Shown here piece after piece: positions 1-9,700 of a DNA stretch of 64,000 bases (position 1 is its first letter; each line of letters begins with the position of its first letter). The DNA is taken from assembly GCA_031213475.1 (NCBI GenBank), contig JARUPZ010000013.1, forward strand, positions 3,720,731 to 3,784,730, in the 5' to 3' direction. The notes under the pieces are model-generated. The model saw only the letters and a program-made list of their open reading frames with translations, had not been told where the DNA came from and made no database searches. The translations under genes and the position numbers were made by a program. The stretch comes from Nereocystis luetkeana. Its lineage: Eukaryota > Sar > Phaeophyceae > Laminariales > Laminariaceae.

Positions 1-1163
1 CGGCTGCATGGCCCACCCCTCTACTCCGCCGGTCTTCCACGTCGTCGGGGTTGCTAGTGGTTCACGAACATGCATCATGTGTGCTTCCCCCCGAAACAGT
101 CGCTGTCTTAGGAACGGTCGGTAAACCACTGGACACATTTTTCCTTCAGCTTTCACTCGTGTCGGAAACTGAGGACGGCACGAACGCCAACGACCGCAGT
201 ATATTGCCTCGGAGGTTCGGCCGCAGTTATTGAAGGACAGCGCCGTGCTCACAAACGCGCCTGCTCGCCCGCCCGCGCATGAGGCGGCGCCGGAGTGTGC
301 TGGAGAAGTGCTTCTGCGCGCCTCGTGGGCATACAGCCCTCATGTTGATTCGAGTGCCACACACTGGCTGAACCAATCTGCAATGGCGACAATGAATTGT
401 GTCAAATGTGTGCACGTCACAAAGATGCTATTACAGGGGGGCATAGTTAACAGGACCAAATATTGTCAGTAAAAATGGTTAAACATATAGGTTTTTATGT
501 ACCCCATAGGTCCTGTTAACTATGGTCCCCCGTAATATGTCATTTACGGGCTCATTAGTGGCGGCGGCAGCAGTGGATGCCGGCGGCAGTAATATACAGC
601 CCACGTACATTTTCTCCATCGGTCGTGAACAGCCATACTGAACAAATCTAACGTCAAAACCTCAGACAGCCTGCGGCGTGTGTCAGCGGTTTGGAAAAAG
701 GCAGCATGTATCTTGCCCCCCACACACAGCCACTGGGGGTTACAAGGCGGACTAAACACGATGCGGTTCCCACTCCTGTTGCGCACGGTAAGCTATTATC
801 ATTGGATGTACGCATCGCACTCGATCTCGGCCGTAATTGGCTGGCTGCCGTTGCTGAAAGTAGATGCTGGTGCTCATTAACACGCCCTCACCCTTGCATG
901 CACCGGGCATATACAGAGACGTAAAACCTTAAGCCTCGTTTGGGCGCTTTGCCCTGGTGTGGGAAGGCGGGGTAAGGGAGTGCCCATGCTAACGTAGTGA
1001 TGTTTCTAAAGAGCTGTCGTGAGTGCTAGGCCGTGTACTAGAAACGCTTACGTCGGCGTGCTGTACAGGTGTTTTTCGTGTTGACGGAGTATTCTCTCTG
1101 CACCTTGTGGGAAATATGAGCGTTCGATGTGATTTAAACTCACACCAGCTACCCCGTGTTCAG
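1..1163. other. left flank, no gene recognised
   Basis: No coding exon can be supported here. The stretch contains one family A miniature element (430-536). The short open frames have no recognisable domain. It would be the 5' intron or upstream region of the TPR cassette array, but I see no NB-ARC, kinase or signal-peptide exon. Confidence 0.5.
430..536 (+). mobile_element. family A miniature inverted-repeat element, copy 1
   Basis: Ends ATTACAGGGGGGCATAG and the complementary CTATGGTCCCCCGTAAT bracket an AT-rich centre (GGACCAAATATTGT ... GGTTTTTATGT). The inverted ends can pair over about 27 bp. It codes for nothing. Confidence 0.85.
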
Positions 1164-1289
1164 GAGAAATACGCTGAGGCCGAGCAGCTATTGAGGCGCT
1201 CGCTGGCGATCAATACGGAGGTGTACGGTCCTGATAACCTGGAAGTTGCCGCGGATCTCTTCTTCTTAGGGCTGATACTTGAAACAATG
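1164..1289 (+). CDS. TPR cassette exon 1 (kinesin-light-chain type)
   Basis: A 126-nt exon encoding 42 residues, beginning EKYAEAEQLLRRSLAINTEV and ending LILETM. It carries the TPR signature: AEAE...LLRRSLAI in helix A, the GPDN turn, then VAADLFFLG in helix B. The acceptor is TTCAG and the donor GTGAGC, both in phase 0. TPRs are helix-turn-helix scaffolds for protein-protein contacts; in brown algae such repeats occur in NB-ARC-TPR candidate immune receptors (established knowledge). That this copy belongs to such a receptor is inference, since no partner domain is visible. The usual first residue Gly of the family is Glu here and the usual final Gln is Met. The intron to the next cassette is 1,430 nt. 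Confidence 0.8.
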
Positions 1290-2719
1290 GTGAGCCCTAC
1301 CTTCCAATATCACTAGAGTGTATGTGGCACTAATTAGGAGCCCAACACCTACCAATGCCGTGCATTTTCCCGAGGAAACGATTTCTACCCTACAGCTTGA
1401 GAAACAACGGCCATATCGTTGGGCACCAGACGCAACCCTATTGAAGTTGTTCACAGCAGGGACCACAGGGAACATGGGATCTAGGGTAAATGGCAAGGAA
1501 TGAAGCCGTCACCGACAGCACTCCGGGGTGTTTTTGGTACGGTGGGCCACAATTGCAAAACCCGCTTGCACCGCTTCCGGTGCAAGCCTCAGAAAAAAAA
1601 TCGATGATCATGCTCGTCATCAACAACAACAATCCGGAATCACGGCTCTCCCAAGATTTTTTGTCTAAGAAAACGTTGCTCTGTGGGCCTGGTGGTCTAA
1701 CAGACAGAACATTGGTCCCGGTGCCACATTTTGTTTTAATACAAAATTGCCAAGGCGGCAGTGAACTCCGAACTCGTTTCAAGCACACAGCCTGATCATG
1801 GCATGCACATGGCGAGGTGGCAGCGGTTGCCGGTGGACGTCCAAAAATGCACTCTAGGCGTATCGTCTCCAACAGTGACCAACGTGGAGTAATGCACTGC
1901 TGTGTGGGATCACAAAGTTGGTATGCAACCGTACGAGCTTTTTAGGGAGAAACAAGTGTGTATCTTATCCCCTACACGTATAGCCACTACCCCTGTGGTT
2001 GAAAGGCCAGAAAATAATCTGGAAACGCCTGTCCTTTCCATTGGTTCTCGTGGCGACTAACTTCGACCGATGACGGGGAGAATGCACGACACTGCGTTGG
2101 ACGCCTGCTAAGGAAGGGGTAACCAGCCCTTTGCGGCCGAATTATTTCGGACTGACGGAGCCGCTCACCCAAAACGTACTCGGTATCCCGTTTGAGCGGC
2201 ACAACCTTTTTGGTCTCGTCAGCACCTACAAGCGTCAGTTCATTGTCCATCAGGTCAACCCTACGCACTCCCTCAGGCGTCGCGTTTGGGTAAGGTATGG
2301 AGTCCATCAAGCGAGGCGTCCCCAGAAAGCAATGGTTGAAAACCCCGTCGCGGCACTCACCCTTCGTGTAGCGCTCCTGCTGGCATTGTTGGCCACGCTT
2401 CCTGATGACAACACGCGGGTACCTACCTGCACACATCCCAAGCAGGAGACTTGCGAAAATCCAGACCGTAAAAAACCAAACATGAGCGTGGCATCGTTGG
2501 TTCGGGACCGAGGGTAAGGAGCGGTCATCGCGACGTGACTCAAACGCATAAATAACCAGGCGAGGCTGCTAAAGTGTACAGTTGTGCGTAGCTGCTGCAA
2601 GTAAGTGTTGTAGGGGTGTTCCCCTGCTTCGTACAACTAGTGGGATTACACCCTGTAAATAACCTTGTTTTGCTGAAGTTGTCGACCTCACACCAACCGC
2701 TCCTGCACCTCTTGTTTAG

Positions 2720-2845
2720 GGCAAGTACGCTGAGGCTGAGCCGATCTACAAGCGTGCGATGGCAATAGAGACGGAGTTGTACGGTCCCGGCCACCCCGAA
2801 GTCGCCGGGTACTTCGGACGTTTGGGCGATGTATTGAAGATGCAG
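2720..2845 (+). CDS. TPR cassette exon 2
   Basis: A 126-nt phase 0-0 exon encoding 42 residues, starting GKYAEAEPIYKRAMAIETEL and ending GDVLKMQ. It is the closest of the eight to a family consensus: GKYAEAEP, YKRAMAI, YGPGHPEVA. The acceptor is TTTAG after a pyrimidine-rich stretch; the donor is GTACGG. It is separated from cassette 3 by only 266 nt. Open reading in all helical positions and no stop suggests a functional copy. Confidence 0.85.
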
Positions 2846-3111
2846 GTACGGAGTGCGCACTTCCGACAACGTTTGGCATGCCAACATGTTTTGAATATGG
2901 TCGTCATAATTGTGGGCATTGCACGGTCCATGTTCGTCGGGGCTGAGCAGCGCTCGAAGCGGGTACGTACGCAAGATATAGAAGGTGCAGAGGTGGATGT
3001 TGCCCAACCCGTCAGCAAAGAGAGTGTGGAGGGTCAAGTACGTGTTTCATCTGCTGTGCATGCACGAATCGTTGGATACTGTAGCTCCTACGCACGTCTT
3101 CCTCTCGTCAG

Positions 3112-3237
3112 GGCAAGCACGCGGAGGCCGACGCTATATTTTGTCGGGCCATGGAAACCTGGGAGAATATGGCGGGCCCTGATGCTCCCGATCTAGCCTC
3201 AAGGCTCACGTGGCAGGCGAGGATATTGAACAGCCAG
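3112..3237 (+). CDS. TPR cassette exon 3, divergent, GC donor
   Basis: A 126-nt phase 0-0 exon of 42 residues, starting GKHAEADAIFCRAMETWENM and ending ARILNSQ. The frame is intact, but the centre (WENMAGPDAPDLASRL) departs from the consensus more than its neighbours do. The acceptor is GTCAG. The donor reads CAG-GCAAGA, so splicing would need the minor GC-AG class; cassette 7 has the same hexamer. Divergence with a preserved frame fits diversification or relaxed selection. Confidence 0.75.
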
Positions 3238-3623
3238 GCAAGAGCAAAAACAACAGTGTCCATGGAGCGTTTCCTTTAAGCTCGAATGCGTCGACAGTTG
3301 GCATGAAGTATTACATGCAGTGGGCTACAGTTTAGGCCCAAACTACTTCTCGCTGCACACAGGACAAGTTGCCGCAGTTTGGGGAAAGTATGTTTGCTGC
3401 CGTTCGCCATCCGAGATATCTTACGCTGCCGAGTGCGAAGCGCCAGTGTGTGGCCGAGTATCTACACAAACGGGCGGGACGTTCTTGTAAAAGTTGAATT
3501 AGGGGCGTCCCAACTTTTTCCATGCGCTCGAATTTCGCCCTCTCAATTGCCTGGTATGATTTGTTTCGGCTTGCCAATCATAATTATCACCGCCCTTACG
3601 TACTTGTGCCCCTTGTCACCCAG

Positions 3624-3749
3624 GGCAAGTACGACGAGGCAGAGCTGAAGTACAAGCGCTTCTTGGCGATTGATGCTGAGGCTGACGGTCGTGACCGCTC
3701 GAACACCGCTACCAACCTCACCAAGCTCGCAGCGTTGGTGGAGAAGATG
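3624..3749 (+). CDS. TPR cassette exon 4
   Basis: A 126-nt phase 0-0 exon of 42 residues, starting GKYDEAELKYKRFLAIDAEA and ending LAALVEKM. The helix A core is intact. The turn reads DGRDRSNTA in place of the usual GPDHPxVA, which would change the repeat-repeat surface. The acceptor is CCCAG and the donor GTGACA. A family A element lies about 90 nt downstream, in the following 1,298-nt intron. Confidence 0.8.
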
Positions 3750-3835
3750 GTGACAACTGCCTTCTTTCGCAGGACGAACGTTTGTGTTCTAAGTGTTTGC
3801 AGCCCGTCATTCGCGGATCAGTTACTTCTCTTTAT

Positions 3836-3943
3836 ATTACGGTGGACCATAGTTAATGAGACCTATGGTATACATGAAAACCTATATATTGTACCATTTT
3901 TACTAAAAATATTTGGTCCTATATACTATGGTCCCCCGTAAAT
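3836..3943 (-). mobile_element. family A element, copy 2
   Basis: Same ends as copy 1 in the opposite orientation (GGACCTATGGT first, AATATTTGGTCC last). It lies in the intron between TPR cassettes 4 and 5. Confidence 0.85.
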
Positions 3944-4640
3944 AGGAGTATTTTCCCGATGATGTGACCACCCTACAACAGCCCACATGGAGGTCCACGA
4001 GAAGGAACGGAAGCACATGCGAATAGAAACTTCAAAAGTTGACCAATGTATTCTGGATGATGATACGGGTATGTCACCGCAGAGGCCACGCGCAACGCGC
4101 GATGTTCAAAGCCCCATACCCGGTCAGGAATTGAGAGGTCTGTCATGATGAAGGGGCGTGAGGTCTCATAGTGGACGGCAAGGGATCGATTCGCTCACGG
4201 AGCTCCGTGGTGCCGCCGGCGGCGTACTTGATAACCGCGTCAGATACCAACCACAATACACGGGGCCCACAAATCAAACCACGTCGCGGTCATCGTCCTA
4301 GGGCTGTTGCTGTCGGCCTCGTAGACTTCCGACCCGCGCGCTGTTACGGTCCTTTGGCACTTTAACGTGATCAAGTCGACGAAGTGGTGTGAGATGGGCT
4401 ATGTATGTCCACGTCACGGCCTAATTGCACCACACGCGTGTGTCCTGGCACCAGCGACGGTGGATGCCCCGGGAAGCTGCATTGGGGCATCCATCGGCCG
4501 CCGGCATAGAACGAGGGCTCTTCGAACGAGAGCACCATGTGATTACAGCGCTGTCGATCACAATGGGAAGAAATGCCTCTCTTGCTCCACATTCCCATTA
4601 TGCGTGAGGCGTTCTGCAATACTATAGAGGTATCGAATTT

Positions 4641-4666
4641 GGGGGGGGGGGGGGGGGGGGGGGGGG
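4641..4666. repeat. poly(G) tract, 26 nt
   Basis: An uninterrupted run of 26 G on the plus strand inside the intron between TPR cassettes 4 and 5, the longest such tract in the left half of the window. It could form a G-quadruplex or be an assembly-sensitive site. Confidence 0.9.
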
Positions 4667-5047
4667 CTTTCTGAGCCCACCGCGGCGTCTTTTACCGGCC
4701 TCCAGAGTAAGGATGGATGAGTGTGTAACTTGTGCTGTACATTGTTGAGCATATGGCCAACGTACACGTACGAGATGCGTGTAGCGTCAGGCGCACTCAT
4801 ATGTTAGTCCCCGGTTTGAATTTCCGCATTTTACCGTGGAGGGGACACAGGAGCCTCAACGACTAGGGTGGGCCTCTATCGTATAACACAAGGTGTATTT
4901 GGACCGAGGTGTGACTGGTTGACACAACCATTGAAGTTATGACGAGACGGACGCTAAAGCTAAGCATTGTGCTGCTCGTAGCATTGACCCCTGTCGATGC
5001 AGAACATGCCCGTACATACTCACAAAGAAGCCCGCCTCGCCTCGCAG

Positions 5048-5173
5048 GGTAGGCTCGAGGAAGCGGGGCCTCTGTTCAAACGTGCAATCGCGATATGGGA
5101 AGCGGCGCAGGAGAGTGGCCATCCCAAGGTGGCCGCAGCGCTCAGCGACTGGGCGAAGGTATTGAAGGCCCAG
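5048..5173 (+). CDS. TPR cassette exon 5
   Basis: A 126-nt phase 0-0 exon of 42 residues, starting GRLEEAGPLFKRAIAIWEAA and ending WAKVLKAQ. It shares a subtype with cassette 6: LFxRA, EAAxxS, HPKVAxALSD and a final AQ. The acceptor is CGCAG and the donor GTGAGA. Intron words on both sides are shared with cassette 6 (ACTCACAAA upstream; CCATGTTATAT and TTGTCCAAGA downstream), so the two came from a segmental duplication that included intron sequence. Confidence 0.85.
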
Positions 5174-5584
5174 GTGAGAGGCCTCATTACTCCCCCCCTC
5201 TCCCCCCCGAAACAACTTCGGAAAGCGGATTCGCTCCAGGAAAACCTGATAGCCAGGCTTGATTCCTATTGAACTACTTTTGGTGTGGGGCTCAGCCCAT
5301 GTTATATCGATCCACAATCGGCAGAGGGTTGTCCAAGAAGTAGGTGCTATTTCCCGAGGATGTCGCGGTTGGAGATGTGGCTTGACCTCGGGGACACCCC
5401 CCAGAATCGCTGAAGCTTCAATGCGTGTCGTACTTCCTACAGGAGCAGTGCTGCTGCTGCTATGCGACGTCGACCATGCGCACGACTCTAGTCAAACGTG
5501 TGTCCTAGATCAGCTACACAGCAGTGCACTAGACAGCCGAAGCGGCGGTGGCACAGCAGAATCCGCAGGAGAGCTGTGATCAAC

Positions 5585-6010
5585 GGCGACTTCGGTGTAG
5601 AAGCCCCAGCGACCAGCGGCGTTGCCACCCAAACCACTTGTAAGACACAGCAGCTTCACTAATAGCTGTGTGTCTGCAGCACCTACGTTGTGTGTAACCG
5701 CAGCGACCGATGGTGTATCAACCACAACTACGATACAGCGGTGTCAGCGATAGCTGGGTATCAACAGAAACTACGGCGTAGCAACCGCAGCGATCAGCCT
5801 TGTAGCAGCAGCAGATGCATGTGACCCAGCAGTTTCAGGAGTAGCTGTGTATCAACAGCAACAACGGCGTAGCAGCCACAGCGACCAGCGCTGTAACAAC
5901 TGCGGCTGTATGGTACACGGCAGTGTCAGCAATAGCTGTGAATCAGCAGCAACTATGGTGTAGCAGCTGCAGGAACGCGGCGCTGTAGCAACCGCAGCTA
6001 TGGCGCAGCC
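5585..6010. repeat. degenerate tandem repeat, about 90-bp unit
   Basis: About five imperfect units, each carrying GGCGTAGCAACCGCAGCGA, then CAGCAGTTTCAG, then TAGCTGTGTATCAACAGC. Anchor words recur near 5592, 5686, 5771, 5866 and 5950. It lies in the 2.3-kb intron between cassettes 5 and 6 and has no sustained open frame. Confidence 0.7.
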
Positions 6011-7496
6011 GTGCCGTCGATAACTTTATATCTATTTTGTGGCGAGCACAACGACCAGTGGCGAGATCAGCGGTGTAGCTACCGCACCTGGGCGACCCAA
6101 CCGAGACAAACAAAATATTATACCGACGGCGACGAAACCGATCCTCAGATAACAGCCATCTTAAGCTGCCTTGTGCATCAAACCGGGGAGATATTGAATA
6201 ACCTTATCAAAGAAGAAGCCCCGCGGCTGTATCTCTGGGTTCTAGCTGGCCGACCAGTGCAATATGGTTGGAGGCGAGAACGAAGCCGTGGTGCAGCCGC
6301 AGCGTTACAATGTCATCCACTATCAATAGTGCCGCCCCCGCTTCCTGTGTTCGAGTGGCGAGTGAGGCGGAGCCTTCGGCGGTGTATTGTACACGTGTAC
6401 TGTAACCTCCGGGAGAAACACTGCCGGGTTCCGTTCGAGCAGAAGAGGTGTGTGTGGGGGGGGGGGGGGCGCATCACGCCGGCACCAGGTCGGGAGCCGT
6501 GGCTCTACTGACCGGCGTCGACGGCGTCGCTACCCGTGGCATTTTTCGCCCAAAGTGTTGCTGCCTCTCCCCCCCTTCCCGCCTGCTGAGCCGGAAGTAC
6601 GTAAGGCAATGGCTGCGGCTCCGGTACATTATCCCAGGCATTGGAGTCTCTAAGCCGTTGGGACCAACATTTATATCCATCTGATCGATCCTGGTTTTGA
6701 TTGTTGTGAACTCTGCCTCAATGATATGCTTACCCTGCCACGAACTCCAGAGCGTGAGAAACAAGGGGGACTAAGGGGGTAGTAGCCAATACGAATTTAT
6801 AGTTGAATGCAGATGCTCCGTCTGGGGTAGGTCACCATATAATATACCCCTAGCAAGTGATATCATGCCGCGGCAACGACGAGGAGTGAAGCATGAAGGA
6901 GGACAAAAACAAATGTGGGTTGATTCATGAAGGAATGTAGCACACCACACCCCCGCATACTGGGCTGACAGCACAACCAGCGACGGCGTGGTCGGCAACA
7001 CTGTAACTATGCTCGACGACCAAGAGCAAGCGGAGTACGTGGGTCAAGCCGGGGCCCTCGCGGCGCTTTCGAAGCCCTGTGGTCCTTGTCATGGGGGTAG
7101 TAGTGTCCGATAAGTGCGTTCGATTCCTCGGTTGCTTTGGAAGAACTCGCCAGTTCGGTGTAGGACGTGATGTTTTTGTCTGCGCGTCACAGCCTGGTCC
7201 GTCACATGTACGCGTCCGCAGCACGGATGGCGGCTGGTGCCTGTTCCTCCCGCATGATCCACCTATCCCCCCCATCGATCGCCGGCACCGAATCGTGTGC
7301 TACTGTGTCTCCCCCGCACGACTAGTTCGCACTTTTTGAAAGGAGGAAGTAAGTCGCTTCACCCTCCGGGGGTCATCGGTACAAACTTGAACGGAGGACC
7401 GGGTGGGTGCGCGAGCACCCCCACTACCTTCTAAAAATGTTGCCACCTGTTACCGAACGATGCCCTGGTACTCACAAACGATTACCGATCACGCAG

Positions 7497-7622
7497 GGAA
7501 AGCACGAGAAAGCCGAGCCTCTCTTTGGGCGTGCGGTCGTGATTCGGCAAGCGGCGATGGGGAGTGAACACCCCAAGGTGGCCGTAGCGCTCAGCGACCA
7601 AGCGGGAGCACTGGAGGCACAG
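7497..7622 (+). CDS. TPR cassette exon 6
   Basis: A 126-nt phase 0-0 exon of 42 residues, starting GKHEKAEPLFGRAVVIRQAA and ending AGALEAQ. The frame is intact, the acceptor is CGCAG and the donor GTAAGC, the best donor in the array. It is a sister of cassette 5 (shared HPKVAxALSD block). Differences between the two fall mainly at solvent-exposed positions of the repeat as judged by eye; this needs a proper substitution test. Confidence 0.85.
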
Positions 7623-7991
7623 GTAAGCGCCCCCCCCCCCCTTTAAACGCATTGGTACTGGGGGCTTGCTGAGAGCAGAAGTGAGAGCCAAACTAATCTT
7701 TAATCCCACTAAGGTCGTTATACGCTCCATGTTATATTGTTCACCAAACGGGCTTGCTTGTCCAAGAGCGCAGAGCTCCCTCGGCTTTGTTTCGAACGAG
7801 CTCAACTCGTTGCGCTGTTTCGTGTCAGGAATGTGTCGTCCCCTAAGAACTGCACCAGCTCTTTGACGATAAAAAAATGGAGTTAAAGCGGGTCCTTTTT
7901 TGCACGCGGTATACTTATTAGGCATCGAGAATACAATGAATGGAAACCCGGGGGTGTTATCACTCACCCCATCCCCCTCCATGTTTGTCAG

Positions 7992-8117
7992 GGAAATTTC
8001 GCCCAGGCCGAGACGCTGTACAAGCGCTCGTTGGCGATCGACGAGCACGCGTACGGCCCCGACCACCCAGAAACAGCTACCGATCTAAACAACTTGGCTC
8101 GGGTGATGATAAGCCAG
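7992..8117 (+). CDS. TPR cassette exon 7, GC donor
   Basis: A 126-nt phase 0-0 exon of 42 residues, starting GNFAQAETLYKRSLAIDEHA and ending LARVMISQ. It has a textbook turn, YGPDHPETATDLNNLA. The acceptor is GTCAG. The donor is CCAG-GCAAGA, a GC-AG intron if used, identical to that of cassette 3. The following intron (1,132 nt) contains the 60-bp duplication at 8638-8757. Confidence 0.8.
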
Positions 8118-8637
8118 GCAAGAGTCGGGGTGTGAATGCTCTAGTTCGTTTATCAGGGCCCACAGGATCGTTTGGGTCTGGTGTATAGTCGGTCCTTTCC
8201 TTCTGACAACCCATCGCCCGTTGAATAGCTGTGTGAGATCGTCCGGGCTGGGCGGTCGTTGCGCAGAGCAGCGTGCGTGTTGGGGTCAAAGCACCCTGCT
8301 GTGGATATGCTACGTGCTCTATGTGGCCTCTCGTGAATTTCACGCTTGTCTAGCTAACCAACACCATGCCGTTCACGCGATCAAGGTCAAGCTCTTGATG
8401 CTTCCGTCTCCCTCGGGTAGCTTCCGATGGATGGCATTCGCCTATCAACGACGATGCGCGTGATATGTGGTGTCTGAAAGCGTGCGAAACCGGCCATCGG
8501 TTAGCGAGTTGAGACGATTATTCCCCGGGGCGGGAGGGGGCGGGGGGGGGGGGAAAGGCGCCCAAAACATGGGGGGAACACTGCATGGCCAGACCCCCCG
8601 CTCTCCGCGTCGAAAACAAGGTTTTTCAATCAAGATT

Positions 8638-8757
8638 TTCAACTCATGGCCTTACAAGCCTCCATAGATACAAATATACTGAAGTGACTGCTGGGTCTTC
8701 AACTCATGGCCATACAAGCTTCCGAAGACACGGACGCACTGAAGTGACCGTTCAGAC
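8638..8757. repeat. two-copy tandem repeat, 60-bp period
   Basis: TCAACTCATGGCC recurs exactly 60 nt apart, followed in both copies by TACAAGC and ACTGAAGTGAC. It lies in the intron between cassettes 7 and 8. Confidence 0.8.
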
Positions 8758-9249
8758 GCAAGCTTAACCTACTCCACCTGGTCCTTCAGAGCGATGGGGC
8801 GCTCAACGTTCGGGGACGTCTATATGAGCTCTTTAGAAACAGGAAACGCAGTCTAGTATTCTAGCAATGTACGGAAGTGCAAAAAAATACTCGAAAAGTT
8901 TCGAAGCGTGCTCATTGTTCGACTAGGAGTGTCTTCGTGTAACCCTGCCGCTTTTCGATCAGTTTCGAAGTGGCCGTCGATGCGCGTGGAACTCGGAAAC
9001 GCCCTTGAAAAGTAGTCGTGTCCGCCGGACTCTTTCAAACAACCTGAGGGACGTTCCCGAGACTATACTATAGAGCCCCCTGCTCTGCACTTTTGCAGTT
9101 ACGCAAAGATGGTACTACGACCGGAGGTGTTCGACTATGGCGTACCCCCGACCGCGAGCGCGCCTGTGAAGGGGCTTGCTGTGTTTGGAGTGTTCAGCGT
9201 TCGTGGCATTCTGCACTTACGCCGCCAAACCAATGCTTTCGTCTCCCAG

Positions 9250-9377
9250 GACAACTGTGCGGGAGCCAAGCCGCTGTTGGAGCGCTCGCTGGCTATCAAT
9301 AAGAACGTCTGCGGCCCCCGACCATCTGAAAGTAGCTGATGACCTCAATATTTTGGGCGCGAGCGCTGTTCAACCAG
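9250..9377 (+). pseudogene. TPR cassette exon 8 with two 1-nt insertions
   Basis: The cassette is recognisable from AGAKPLLERSLAIN through a GP(D)HLKVADDLNILGA block to a terminal NQ. It is 128 nt long, not 126. One extra C in the CCCCC run after TGCGG shifts the frame and gives a stop at AGCTGA. A second extra base (A in GCGAGCGCTG) restores length modulo 3 only together with another change. The acceptor is CCCAG and the donor-like sequence GCGAGC. Either it is a decayed cassette, or the two indels are sequencing errors. No further TPR cassette is seen downstream. Confidence 0.75.
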
Positions 9378-9537
9378 GCGAGCGAGAATCGAGCGGAGTT
9401 TCCAGGAAGTTTTGGTGTGGACGCGAGGAGTAGAAGGTTTCGGGTGTTACTGCTCAAACGTTGACGCTTCCTTGCGCGGGAATCGCGCGGGATAGGATGG
9501 AGGCGTGACTGGGGTTAGTTGCGTTTTCGTTGATGTT

Positions 9538-9700
9538 GTGCGATTGACTGGGTATTTCCGTGAATTTGATGGTGATAAAGAAGTGTCTGGAGGCTCGGCC
9601 GGGGATGGCCACGCCTTCGAGAGAGGTGGTGCGATCGCTTTGGGTATTCTCGTGAACTTGGTGGTGATAAGGGGGTGTTTGGAAGGGCAGGCAAGTGCAT
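9538..9700. repeat. two-copy tandem repeat, about 92-bp period
   Basis: GTGCGAT...GGGTATT...CGTGAA.TTG.TGGTGATAA is repeated once with about 80 percent visual identity (9539 and 9631). Confidence 0.65.

Noticed and set aside
1987..2517. Overlapping 149-codon minus and 128-codon plus frames inside a TPR intron
   Set aside because: Some stretches look protein-like (minus strand DNELTLVGADETKKVV), but no domain is recognisable, both strands are open, and similar lengths arise by chance throughout this window.
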